Below, in pieces: positions 36,190 to 47,051 of a DNA stretch of 64,000 nt (positions are counted from its first letter, which is position 1; every line of letters begins with the position of its first letter). The translations under genes and the position numbers were made by a program. The notes below the pieces were generated by a model that was given only the letters and a program-made list of their open reading frames with translations, was not told the origin of the DNA and did no database searches. Origin of the DNA: Melampsora larici-populina 98AG31 (lineage: Eukaryota; Basidiomycota; Pucciniomycetes; Pucciniales; Melampsoraceae); NCBI RefSeq assembly GCF_000204055.1, contig NW_006768767.1:2234621-2298620 (forward strand). Direction: 5' to 3'.

Positions 36190-37475
36190 TCAAACATGTC
36201 GGCGAGCAGCGGCAGCATGCGTATAATCATGAAACATCTGTTCAGCAATATGATCACGCATGTCATTTGCTTGAGTACGCTGAGCAGGCGTGGGTGCGAC
36301 CCACTCAGGGTCGTCATCATCACGGGCTAACCTGGCTTCTAATCTCTCCTTCAATGCATACTCTTCGTAAAAGTCGTCTTTGCCAGATTCAAGTCGAATT
36401 ATATTATGTAAGACACAGCAAGCAATCACAATCCTTACTTGGGTTTTGTAAGGAAAGGCCGGCATACAAGCTAAGATTGGGAATCGCATCTTGTTGACGC
36501 CAAAGATTCGTTCAATTATGATTCAAAGTGATGAGTGTCGGTGATTATACAGTTCCTTCGCCGTTTGTGGTGCGAGGCCGGAGTGCTTCCATTCCTTGAG
36601 GTGATATCGAACCGAGCGATAAGGTGTCAGGAATCCTGGCACATTTGCATATCCAGCATCCGCAACATAGAAGTGGTCTGAAAGGCGTAGACAAATCAGT
36701 GAAACATTTGCATAATGATGTATGTTGATCACGTACCTGTCGGAACCACGAATCGACCCTCTTCAAGTGCTTGATGAAGTACTCGAGCATCTGCGTAAGA
36801 GCCTTCTAATCCGGCATACACAAAGGTAAATAGCATGTTGAAAGAACAAGCTGCTAATACATTTTGGCTGATGTCCCCTTTTCGGTTTTGATGTGCTGGT
36901 TTGCGATCCGCAGGTACAATACAAGGGATGTGGGTGCCATCAATTGCACCCACACAATTGTCGAAGTAAGGAGTCATTCTTGGATTTGTCCGTATCTCTT
37001 TCGGACATAGGCCATTTGCGATAGGTTGGACAATGTAGATAGATTGAAGCGAGGTGATTGCATTGAGAACCTTGTTGAAATAGCGGCTGATGGTGGCACC
37101 AGAGCGCTGGAATCGTTCACCCGCCAGTCGATTAGAACCCGAGTTGCCGACAATGAATAAAAAAATCATAACACGCTCTTCCACAGTCACACTTCTCTTG
37201 CGTTGGACAGTGAGCTTGCCTTCAAGGGCTTTGATTAAGCCCTTGAAGGCAAGTTTGTCCATTCTACACAGCTCTCGAAAGCGTACGTCACTTCCTTCTA
37301 AAATTTCTTTGGTATAATGATTCCCCCGGAGCTTGGACGTTCGACATGGAATCTTTGGAATGGTATTCAAAGTATCTAGGAATTGTTTTCCGGCTTGAAT
37401 CACAATCTTGAGAAGATTGCTTTTTCTCAATGAGGTTGATGACCTTGAGGAGTTTGAGCCGGATGAATCAGACAT
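36190..37475 (-). pseudogene. HARBI1-type DDE transposase with one in-frame stop
   Basis: Exons 37475-36737 and 36677-36190 join to 409 codons. Motifs in order are an N-terminal helix-turn-helix-like region (SVTVEERVMIFLFIVGNSGSNRLAGERFQRSGATISRYF, given in outline), the first Asp in VGAIDGTHIP, the second in YVADAGYANVPGFLTPYRSVRYH, and the Glu in IERIFGVNKMRFP. TGA at 36523-36525 (HSSL*IIIERIFG) falls just before the catalytic Glu, where CGA arginine would fit, and would truncate the enzyme before that residue. Otherwise the frame is open to the stop at 36190. The element may be mobile only with help, or this copy may carry a recent mutation. Confidence 0.85.
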
Positions 37476-37849
37476 GATTGGTGGTGGTTGTTTGTACCAT
37501 CACCAATTCGATCTTAGAATGTGTTGTTGTTAAAAAGTTAACAAAGTGAACACTTCTCAGATGAATTTTGATGTCCTTCATCTGAAAAGTGAAATTATGG
37601 CATTTTACTATAAAAAGACTTTTGTACGTGTACGAAAGTGGTGCCTTAGAAACTGATTTCTAGAAAAGCGGGCTAAGTGAACGCGCTCTAAGTGATTGTG
37701 CCCTTGATCAATGATGATTTTCTTCTAAGAATCCAAAGTATTTGTTGGAAGATTTTTTAGCTTTAGGATATGAATTTGTACAAGTACTTTTATGAGTGAT
37801 GTGAGGAGTGGGTGTCAGTTGAGTGTATGTACTCTTTCACTAAGAATAT

Positions 37850-38480
37850 GATAAGAAAGGTAAAGTGTGGTCTTTGTGTGGTACAGCCAAGTGAAGACTA
37901 CAGCTAGTTGAATTCTTAAAAGAGGATTTGAGGAAGAGAAAAAGAGACTAAGGGCAGTGAAGAGATAGTATGCTCTAAGCTCATGAGACTACAAGGGGCA
38001 GGCTTTACACTTTGGTGAACCAAAGATCCTGAAGGCTACTTTAGACTCTGTGTAAGGGAGGAAGCTTTGCTACTTTAAGGTATTTTTCTAGAGACTATGA
38101 TTGCCCAGGACTCATAGAATTCGTTACCAAGGGTGTTCAGAAATGGGACCTGTGATGCTCAAGTTTTCTCTTTGGACTACACAACTAAACATGTACTCAA
38201 GGATCCTCTTAATAGGATTTCAAGTATGATGTGAGTCTGATGTTGTGATGTGTTAAAGGATGGGGGATGAATCAAGGGAGAAAAGGGGGGCTTGTATATT
38301 CACGGGTCAAGTGTCAACTTGTGGTTGATGTTTGATCCTTGATTCAACTTGTGGTTGGCACTTAGGTTAAGTTTGTTATGTATTCAATACATTATGTACA
38401 TGTGTTTTTGTGGCTCTTGACACTGAGCCTTAGTACTTATTGGTTTATACAATATTATTATAATATTACATGTGTTACTG
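37850..38480 (-). repeat. LTR-like retroelement remnant
   Basis: The segment containing gtcaacttgtggttg, ggcacttaggttaag and tggctcttgacactgagcc reads, in reverse complement, like 51690-51850. 37888-37910 (gccaagtgaagactac) likewise matches the inverse of a segment near 52236. Two copies in opposite orientation suggest remnants of one LTR family. LTR ends and target duplications could not be fixed. Confidence 0.4.
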
Positions 38481-38831
38481 TTGGCCCGTGGTCCTGTAAT
38501 GAGCGCTCAGGGCTGACAATGATGATATAAATGACAATGAATCAATGACATGTCAACGTTATGCCTGGCCATCAAGGAGGTACCATAGCCATATGAAGAA
38601 GGTACAGACCATGGGGCTAACTCAACCTCAGGGCCCCTTGCTGGCCATCAAGGGGGTACTCAAGCTGTATCAACATGGATGCAGGGCTATTTTTGCCTGG
38701 GGGCACTTATTGAGGCATTGGTGGATGGAATGAAAATTTCAAGTCACAATGAAACATTTTGAGTCATGACTTGGATATGAAATTGTAAGATGCAGATTTG
38801 ATATCAACACAGAGAAAGAGCTTTGGGATAA

Positions 38832-38989
38832 ACCTGAACAGACAGGTGACATGATTTAAGCTCTTGTTTGAACTCGATACTAGATAGACACAGCGGATGA
38901 TCACATTGTTACCTGGACAGACAGGTGAAATGATTTAAGCTCTTGTTTGAACTCGATACTAGGTAGACACAGCGGATGATCACGCTCTT
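38832..38989 (+). repeat. 79-bp tandem duplication
   Basis: Two adjacent copies of the block acctg(a/g)acagacaggtga through gcggatgatcac, starting at 38832 and 38911, with only a few differences. Confidence 0.9.
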
Positions 38990-39460
38990 ACCTGCGAGAA
39001 AGCAGGAGAAAGAAAAAGAAGTGAACTACGTAGAAGAGTGAGCTTGGTCCAAGTTCGTAAGTAGTAGGATAAAGAAAAAGAAGTAAAACAACTTACTCTG
39101 AGTGTTCATGTTCCTAACGGTGAGGAACAAACTCAGAGTCTGAGAGAGAGAGAGTATAAGAGTCTAGACAATTTAGAAAACGACAAAGGGAAATTTTTTG
39201 ACAAAATGTGGACAAGAGAGGATTCTGATCCAAATGGGACAAGTGTACGGAGAGAACAGAAACACTACTACACAAGAATCCAAAAAGGGAAATAGATGAC
39301 AGTTCATAAGATGATTTGAGTGAGTTCTTCATTCTTGATGTAACCCATTTTGTCTTACTGAAACATTCACGTTGTTAGCATCGTAACCTCATCCTGCACA
39401 CCCCTTTACCATCCTGATTCGTGATGTACTTGACACAACAGTACCTTATTCTACAACAGG

Positions 39461-39610
39461 ATATTGGTGAACAGCAAAAATGTTTCAAGTTACAATCAGG
39501 ATATTGGTGGATGGAAGAAAAATTCCAAGTTACAATCAAGATATTGGTGGACAGAATAGAAATTTTGAGTTATGATTAGGGTATTGGTGGACGGAAAAGA
39601 TGCTGGAAAA
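39461..39610 (+). repeat. Fourfold 40-bp tandem repeat
   Basis: The word (a/g)tattggtg starts at 39461, 39501, 39541 and 39581, exactly 40 bp apart, each followed by a tcaagttacaatca-like segment. The copies diverge towards the right. Confidence 0.85.
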
Positions 39611-41051
39611 CTAGCACATGTGTTAATATTCCCCCAAGATTTGAGATGTAAGTTCCAGAAGACAGTGCCTATATGAGTTTGTCAAAATATAGGTACCTGC
39701 AAGGGTGGAAGTGTAATGTGGGCTGTATTATGAGTTTTGTTCATCATGGGTTCAGACATCTGGGATTATTAGTTGTTCAAGACTTCCCCCTGACTCTCCT
39801 TTTTCCTTGTAGCTTTTTCTTTTATTGTTTCATCTTTGAAGTTGGTCACTTGTTATTAACAGATAGGAATGTTAAATAACAGGACTTTTTACATTACAAG
39901 TTGAATTTGACGGGTCGGATTCTTTTACTTACTTCAATTTGATTTTCAATGACGTCACAGCTGTTTACCACATCGTCAGATTTCCTTCCTCTTGTTATCA
40001 TCACTTCACTCGCAAAACTTCATAGTCAGTGTTGTGATTTTTTGATGCCCACCCTCTCCACCCTTTCTTATTAGAAGAGCTTATGTTTATTGAGGTATTA
40101 TATTGTTTCAGCTTTTTCAGGCAGTGTTATTTATTAAGAAATGTCTTTGGTTTATTTTCTTTTAAGAAGTTCAAAGATTGTATTTCTATTTTTTAAGTTT
40201 TTTATGTTTGTTTAAGTTATCATTCTTAGTTTGGTTCTTTCACGATACGTGTAGTGCTGTCCGCTGTCCACACCATGAGTTGTTAGGTTTTAGGATGATT
40301 GAAATTTACTGTCCCTTGGTTTCAGACCGATGGGCTTTTTTGCCACTCCTAACTATCAGTTCATTATACTTAGTTTTGTGAGTGTGACTGTATTTAAAAC
40401 ATTTCCTATTATTCTTGGTTACTGGTTTTTCTGATTACTCAACTGCTGGATTAAGTATACTATGGGTAGCTTTCTCTTTTATTGTTTCATCTCTATTATT
40501 CTTGGTTACTGGTTTTTCTGATTACTCAACTGCTGGATGGGCAATTGATACAAGGGGTTAGATAAAACCCCGCTCTCTCAAGAGCTTGTGCCAAGTTCCG
40601 ATCCAGTGAAGGTAGAGAAATACACTCCAGCTTACAGTACCAGATTCAACCATATAGGCACCTTCTTTTGGATATCTCCCCCAGAATACACATTGTAGGT
40701 ACTTTCTGGATTGAAACACACATGCAGGTGCTGATTTCCACAGTGCCTACAAATTTGAATTTATGGTGGTATTGAGAGGGACCTTAAATATGTATAACAA
40801 TTTGATTGTAAAAAACCCACTGATATTATAAATGGTAAATATGTCAATGGATCAATGACATGTAAGAGTTATATCTAGGCATTTGAGGGTAATCTCTGAG
40901 GACTGGATCCGCCTTACACAACATGTATGCACTGTAGAGCCAAATTCACTCCCTTGGAGGTCATTGGTCTTCTATTTCATTTGGTCAGCAGCCACACTCT
41001 TTTTTTTTGGTCTAGAAAACTGTCCAGACGGTTGCAGGCATCATCTGAAGA

Positions 41052-41130
41052 CTTTTTGAAATTTGTCTGAAATGGCTTTGAAATTTGTCTGAAATGACTT
41101 TGCAATTTCTCTGAAATGACTTTGAAAAAT
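41052..41130 (+). repeat. Short tandem repeat of about 21-22 bp
   Basis: About three and a half copies of tttgaaatttgtctgaaatg with small changes. No gene nearby uses this sequence. Confidence 0.8.
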
Positions 41131-42108
41131 TATTGAAGTTGTGGTAGTCTCTAGCCTACCAGTGACTAGTAGCTGAGGGCTGTGAGACATGAAACGTGGT
41201 AATTGATTCACATGGTAATTGGTTCATCCCAGCAGAATTTGCCAATTTCTCCACTGGCAAATTTTTCACAGATGTTCAATGTCATGTCAATCATAACTCA
41301 CATCACATTTCTTTCAGTGGAGAACCTTCCATGGAAGCCCCAGTTCAGTTATGCCAGTATTCACAGTACATTGAAAAACCCTTGATGGTTTTGGCATTGT
41401 GCAAAACAAAGTTGAAAAACTTGAATTCTTGATTTTTAAATATAGATGAAATCATCAAAAAACCCTTTTCATCCTCACTATTCAGTTCCATCATTGGGGT
41501 AAAACAGCACATGATATATATGAAGTATGAGTCAAAAATATATATAGCAGGGAATCACAGGTGACATGGAAAATATTCTTCTTGGTGTCTGATTAAAAAG
41601 AAATGGGTTTGAGGCAGAGAGGGGAGATGGATGAGTTAGAAAAAAAATCATTACTGACTATCATTAAATTCTGAAATCATCAGCAGATATGAGCAATCTG
41701 AGATATTGATCAATTTTCTGAAGATATGATCTTCAAATTGTGATCCTGGCTGTGATATGTGTCTGATAGAAAATATACACTCTCAAAAAGAAGGCATATT
41801 CTAAGATCTCCAGTGCCCCAAGCATCCTGTCAAGGGAATGATTTAGTTGAAATTGATTGTTTCAAATTTCATTGGCTCTCAATCATGCATTCAGAAGTGT
41901 TCAGTATTTTTGACTTCACACTTGTCTTGGGCTTTGGTTTTCCTATGATTGACTTCTTACTGGTATTGAGTTTTTGTTTCAGTATTTTTTATTTCAAAAA
42001 ACAGGTCTCAGGTATCCCGGGGCTCTTGAAATATGTCTTTTGTTTTTAGCATGAACCCTTCATCTCAGCCTCTGAGCCCAGTCTTACCTTGAAGTCCCCA
42101 TTTGCAAA

Positions 42109-44037
42109 ATGAACATCCTACTAGGAATTTACAGTCCTTTCTTTCTTCAAGCTTTATGTTTTCCCATGGATAAGTCTTGGGGTCCTAGTGAATTCTCTTC
42201 AAATATTCACCCACACCAAGTTGGAAGATATTTGAATAAGATTGAATTTAATCAAGATATGCATGGCCACAATCAAAGATCACCAAGTTCTATAGCAAAT
42301 CTTCATTCAAATCCAGGCATCTATGCTTCTGTCCCAAACTCAGTACAAACCTCTTCAATCCATTCAACTGACACAAGAAACAATAGGGCACCTAGTCTAA
42401 GTCTAGACTTAACCCTTGCTCCACCTGGATCAGTCTTGGGCTGTTCAGGAAAAGATGTCCAGAATTTGGATCTTTCCCTTGCTCAACCTGTAATTCTGAA
42501 ACTGGAAAATTCACAGAATGTCCATGGTCCTAATTTACCAAAGGAATTATCAAGTGATAGGGCCCAAGATTTATTTAAGCTTTCATCTGAAAGGACAAGT
42601 ACCAAGATAGGAGATAACCAAAAGCTCATCAATAATAGATCAACATATTTCTCACCCAAACGTTGCCATGGGGATATGGAAGGAGAAAGCTCCAATGCAG
42701 GTGGATCAAATCTTCCAAAGTTTCAAAAGACACAAATCAATCAAATGTCAAAGAATCTAGAAGCTTCAATACTGGATCATTTTTGGCAGAAGATAGGTGT
42801 GGGGGAACCCATCACATCTTCATCAACAGAGAATCATCTCTTAAACCAACTCCATCACTTTGGAAGAGAACTCTTGCTCAAAGAGGCCACTTTGCAAAAC
42901 CAAATTGAAGCCTATTTCAAGAACATGGAAGATTTTTTTCTTCAGAAACTGAAAGCCCTGAAGATCTTGTTGGATGATAAAGTTCAAATATGGCAAGAGA
43001 TGAACAACATTATAAACATATACTCAAAAATCACCTTAGGATTCTTTGCCTCTCTCAAGATTGTTTGTCAGAAAGATGTAGGAGAGCTGAAAGGATTATA
43101 TGAGGATGGATGGATGTTCCTCTCACAATTGTTTGAAGATTGGAAAGATTCAAGTCTTGATTATATGGTTTCTCTACAATCAAGTTACATCAAAGCACTG
43201 TCATCTGACATTACAGTGTGTACATATAGACCAAAATATTCAATGCCAATGAAAGAGAATGGGGATCCCCCTATCTTAGTGTATTTCTCACTTTTTAAAA
43301 AAGGGTCAGAGGTAAAGAACTTTAGAAGATACCAGGAAAAATCCAATCTTAGTCTCTCGGACTTTGTCATGGCAATTGACACAGGACTGGATGGTCAAAA
43401 AGGGGATACAGAGACTGAAAAAACAATATCCACAGTGCCATTGAAAAATACTTTGCCTGTACAAAGAGGAAGAAAAGATGAAGTTGCAAGGACAATGGAA
43501 ATTGGCAAGATGATCACAAACAACAGTTTGGGTCGGTACATAAATATATGGCTTGGAATACTTGAAAACAAAATGCAAGCAAGGTTTGACCAGAAAAATC
43601 TTCCTTCTGGAATCTTCTATGGTAACATCAGATCAGTGATCAATAGGATGAGATCACATATACTTCCTTTCTTTTTTGGAAGTCTCCACATCTTACATCC
43701 TGAAAGTCCTCCAGATAGAGGTGTGGATGGGGTACTCAGTGATGGGTATATATTTGTAATGGAATACTTCAAGGGTTGGGAAGCTCCAGATCTGGACACT
43801 GCTATTACACTGCCAGCACCAAAGATATCTCAGTATGAATACAACCCACAGGCTAGTGTCCTACTGAGATATCTTTTGAATCTTCTGCCGGATGGTTCTG
43901 GTAGAAAGTCAGTACATTTGCTCTGGGGTCTATGGAAAGCGTGGATCAAATGGGACCAATCAAGCTTCAAGAACAAGAAACAATTCACAAATTGCAAAAC
44001 ATTTTTTGATACTTTGAGAAAGGTTGCTAGTGAATGA
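42109..44037 (+). CDS. Hypothetical protein, 642 aa, possible secreted protein with EAR-like motifs
   Basis: A single uninterrupted frame. I do not recognise a domain. The start (MNILLGIYSPFFLQALCFP) is hydrophobic and may be a signal peptide, though it lacks a basic N-region and could be read as an upstream exon artefact; the next ATG is at residue 20. Near residues 96-107 is SLSLDLTLAPPG and near 119-127 is NLDLSLAQP, both matching the LxLxL pattern of plant EAR repression motifs. The middle is coiled or helical (LKEATLQNQIEAYFKNMEDFFLQKLKALKI, in outline). The gene contains only five CpG dinucleotides in 1929 bp, yet no stop, which argues that selection has kept it open or that it is young relative to the decay. 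It is a hypothetical effector candidate at best. Confidence 0.55.
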   Translation: MNILLGIYSPFFLQALCFPMDKSWGPSEFSSNIHPHQVGRYLNKIEFNQDMHGHNQRSPSSIANLHSNPGIYASVPNSVQTSSIHSTDTRNNRAPSLSLDLTLAPPGSVLGCSGKDVQNLDLSLAQPVILKLENSQNVHGPNLPKELSSDRAQDLFKLSSERTSTKIGDNQKLINNRSTYFSPKRCHGDMEGESSNAGGSNLPKFQKTQINQMSKNLEASILDHFWQKIGVGEPITSSSTENHLLNQLHHFGRELLLKEATLQNQIEAYFKNMEDFFLQKLKALKILLDDKVQIWQEMNNIINIYSKITLGFFASLKIVCQKDVGELKGLYEDGWMFLSQLFEDWKDSSLDYMVSLQSSYIKALSSDITVCTYRPKYSMPMKENGDPPILVYFSLFKKGSEVKNFRRYQEKSNLSLSDFVMAIDTGLDGQKGDTETEKTISTVPLKNTLPVQRGRKDEVARTMEIGKMITNNSLGRYINIWLGILENKMQARFDQKNLPSGIFYGNIRSVINRMRSHILPFFFGSLHILHPESPPDRGVDGVLSDGYIFVMEYFKGWEAPDLDTAITLPAPKISQYEYNPQASVLLRYLLNLLPDGSGRKSVHLLWGLWKAWIKWDQSSFKNKKQFTNCKTFFDTLRKVASE

Positions 44038-45305
44038 ATTGGTTGATCTCTATCCAACATGAGTCATTTGACCATCTTTTGTCACATATGCTTGTGGATT
44101 CCATACATTTTCAGACTGTGCTATTATCAATGGATAACTGAATGCCAACTATTTCTCTTGCTGATTTCAGCACTATACATACTCATTGTACATATGAATT
44201 TATATTTTGACCACTCTTATCAATTTTCTTCTTAGACAACATTGCAACCTTATTGTTCTTGTATCTTAGCCCTTGGATTTCTCTTTTCAGTGTTTTCCAT
44301 GTTGATGTCTTGGCTCAAACTCTGATATTTGCGTGATGATCATCTAGTCTGATCCCTTTTCAACTTTCCTTCTTCTGTAATCTCTGGATTCCAGCATTAT
44401 ATACAACTTGCAAACTGGTCACTTTGATTATTCAACTGATTCTACATCACAAGACACCTCTGAAAAGATTGACTTGATGATGTGATTGAAACACAATGCA
44501 TCAAGCTCCTCCAAAATCTTTCCCCATCAGCGATCAGCTCAGCTGATCAAAACTTTCATCATGTGTTACTGGACTTTTTTGCCAATTATAACATTTTGCT
44601 CTTGGTATTGAACAAAGAAAACCTGGCTTGTTGCATATTTTGCTCGATCATTCCCGTACGTTCAATATCAGCTTAGAATCATCAGCTGATGCGGAAATGT
44701 GATTGTAGCCCAACTCAGCGGACAACGTCAGCAAACATCATAAACTGTCGGACCTTTGAAGATTTCTCAGAACCGAAGGGAAGAAACGTAGTCCAATTCA
44801 TTCACACAGCGTCAAACGCTTCTCTTACCGACATTCTTGACTTGAACCTTCATTTGGTCATACACCTGGTCATAGCAAATATAGCCATATTTCAATCAAG
44901 GTATGATATCTCTTTACGAGGCTATGACTTATAAGTAAGTTTCAACTTTCCATTGCTTCCGTGATGGAGATTGGAAGTTCAATTGCTTGAAAGTTGAAGT
45001 TGACATATGAATCTCCAAATAAACTCTGCCAAGTCCCACGCTGGCCCACATTTCCTCAGACGTCTTGCACGTTTTGAGCCTCGAGAAAAAGTGCCACGCT
45101 GTCTCTCGGAGGTGCTCCGGGAGCACCGGGACTCGGAGGTACTAAGTATTTTTGAACATCCCGAGTCAAGGATTTCAACTTCCACCGCGGAATATAAAAT
45201 ATGGCTCTCTAAAGCCTTTGATCATTCCAAATCATTGCCGTCGCCCTCATCGCTTTACCAAATTATTTTGTCTCGTCTCAACTTCAGCATCTTCGAACCT
45301 CAAAC
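44038..45305. other. Intergenic region upstream of the secreted protein gene
   Basis: No gene is called. CpG becomes normal from about 44640 onward. A perfect inverted repeat ggtgctc-cgg-gagcacc is at about 45110-45126, and a TATA-like aatataaaatatgg at about 45190 lies roughly 110 bp before the secreted-protein start. Both could belong to that gene's promoter. Confidence 0.45.
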
Positions 45306-46170
45306 ATGGTTTTCACCAAGCTCATCACTTTTGTTTTCGTCCTCTCTTCCATCAAGGCCATTATGGTAGCTGAGACAAATGTCATATCTCCTCGATCCGT
45401 GTCACCTATGGTCCATTTGATGCCGCGGGCTCTACCTCCCTGCCCCAAATTTGGTTTTTCTGCTGAGGTGCCTTCTGAAGCCACATTGAACGCAGCCATT
45501 GCAGAAGACGAAGCTTACGCAGCCAAATCATACGCTTGGGAGCCCAAGAGTTGCGCTCTCGGTGGACAAAATTGTGTAAAGTAAGCGCTGTGGCCGCATC
45601 TTGTAGATTTGATATATCGTACAATGCTAATCTTGGTCTTTCTCACAGGACGCCAAGCGTCGCGGGAGCGCGGATGAACATGGCGACAGTGGCCCCCATT
45701 ACGCATACTTTTGAAATTCCTGATGAACAGGGTCAGTCGTCTGGTGGTAAGTCCAATGTTCGCAAATCAGACCATACGAGAAGAATCTCAGCTGATTCCT
45801 TCTGGCTGCGGTACAGCTGTGATTTATCTTATACCTAATGGGTATCCCACATTTCAGGTTTGAAACATTCATCACTCATGCTTGAATTTGTCGAAAGCCT
45901 TAGCCGGCCCAAGCCTTTCAATGTACTCGAACGCTGATTGCCTTACATTTCCAGTGGACGGCTCCTGGTGGAACTGTTAACTCGTACATGGCACACGGAA
46001 CTGATTACATACTTGTGAGGGGTTGGGCACTGTCAGTCGAGTTTTGGGATGGTGTCACTCCTAAAATGGAGGCTCCAGGACAGGGTAACCCCGATATTAC
46101 CTTTTGCTCGCAAATTCCCGACGGTGATAAAACTATCGTGTATAACCCAGACGCTCCTCACAACTCATGA
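45306..46170 (+). CDS. Small secreted protein (candidate effector)
   Basis: Exons 45306-45580, 45649-45746, 45858-45889 and 45955-46170 give 621 nt, 206 aa. The first three residue blocks (MVFTKLITFVFVLSSIKA) form a typical signal peptide. The mature part is mostly without known motifs: LPPCPKFGF, KSCALGGQNC, GGTVNSYMAHGTDYILVRGWALSVEFWDG and FCSQIPDGDKTIVYNPDAPHNS. The last block looks like a beta-rich domain. The third exon (32 nt) and its donor (GTCGAA) are the least certain; the frame holds with it. Size, signal peptide and lack of homology fit rust secreted proteins, but an effector role is inference only. Confidence 0.6.
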
Positions 46171-47051
46171 AAGCCTTTTTGCACAAGCCTCTCAACCTTT
46201 AGAGTAATCGCATAAGTAAACGCACCAGAAATCGTTAGGTAGTTTTTATAGAACAGAGGATTTGTATGTGTACGGCTGGTCCAAATCAACAATGACATGA
46301 TTGACTTTCCTCAAACTACACCGCTATCGTCCCTATTCAGATTGATCTATCATGAGTACTCGAATCATGATTCTGTACTTACGCAGCTAAATTCTTACAT
46401 ATCCTTATGCAGCTTGTGGTGTCATTCAAACAAATGGTCAATTCATTCATTTCTACATAGTGCAAGACTTCTTACAAACTGATAGAAGATGGATCCCAAG
46501 TCTTGAACCACACTGTCAGCATGAATTCTGTTCCTGCAAGAAAAGACCACACATCATGTCTCACTCCCCTTGAAATAGGGGTTCTCATCGTGAAATGTAA
46601 GTGTAGCATTAGAATTTAGGAGGGCTATGAGCTCTCACATATCCAGCTGATTGCCATAGGTACCCAGCTCTTGAACAAACCATGCTTCCTAATTGTGAGC
46701 AGTTGTCGTTGTCTGATTCAGAGTCATATTGTTTGTTTTTGACTATTGGGCTGCGACAGACCCATCATTTGCTTTATAGCAGGCCAAGACTTTGATGATG
46801 GTAGATATATGTCTGCCTTGTGTCTTTGTATATGATGTACATGTAAGGCTCATCGAGATATTTGAATTTTGATCCCAGACCCAGACTAAATATTGACCAT
46901 CTGAACCAACAGCGTTCGAGCGAGCATCCAAGTCTCTTCGAATTTCTTGATATCAAATAGAGACGATTCATAGCATTCTCCAGCGAAGCTTCTCAGCGTT
47001 TACACTGTTGAAGATACAACCCACTAGTTCAACTCATATCCTGACGAAGGA
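46171..47051. other. Intergenic region
   Basis: No gene or repeat recognised between the secreted protein gene and the F-box-like gene. It contains only short random frames. Confidence 0.4.

Larger units (their letters stand above)
33172..37688. mobile_element. PIF/Harbinger transposon, 4.5 kb
   Basis: Terminal inverted repeat GAGCGCGTTCACTTA at both ends, flanked by the 3-bp target duplication TAA (33169-33171 and 37689-37691), as expected for this superfamily. It carries the usual two genes in convergent orientation, a Myb/SANT-like DNA-binding protein (plus) and a HARBI1-type DDE transposase (minus). The transposase frame is broken by one TGA. Two tandem-repeat blocks lie between the genes. 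Confidence 0.9.
33039..37703. mobile_element. Small inverted-repeat element split by a Harbinger insertion
   Basis: The left part 33039-33171 begins GGCATGTTCACTTAAGGAAT. Joined across the 4.5-kb insertion to 37692-37703, it ends cttaa gtgattgtgccc, the approximate inverse of its left end. An internal inverted pair (cagaaatcaaattctg and cagaatttgatttctcacc) confirms a MITE of about 148 bp. The insertion occurred at the TTAA within the right inverted repeat. No clear target duplication of the outer MITE remains. Confidence 0.65.
37704..42108. other. CpG-poor repeat DNA without a supported gene
   Basis: This 4.4-kb stretch contains several listed tandem repeats and LTR-like remnants. I found no frame with a recognisable domain. 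A 45-bp block (attattcttggttactggtt onward) occurs twice, near 40408 and 40494. CpG is very scarce, as expected for old methylated repeat DNA. Confidence 0.45.

Noticed and set aside
39461..39610. CRISPR-like regular 40-bp periodicity
   Set aside because: The whole unit repeats, with no unique spacers, and the genome is eukaryotic.
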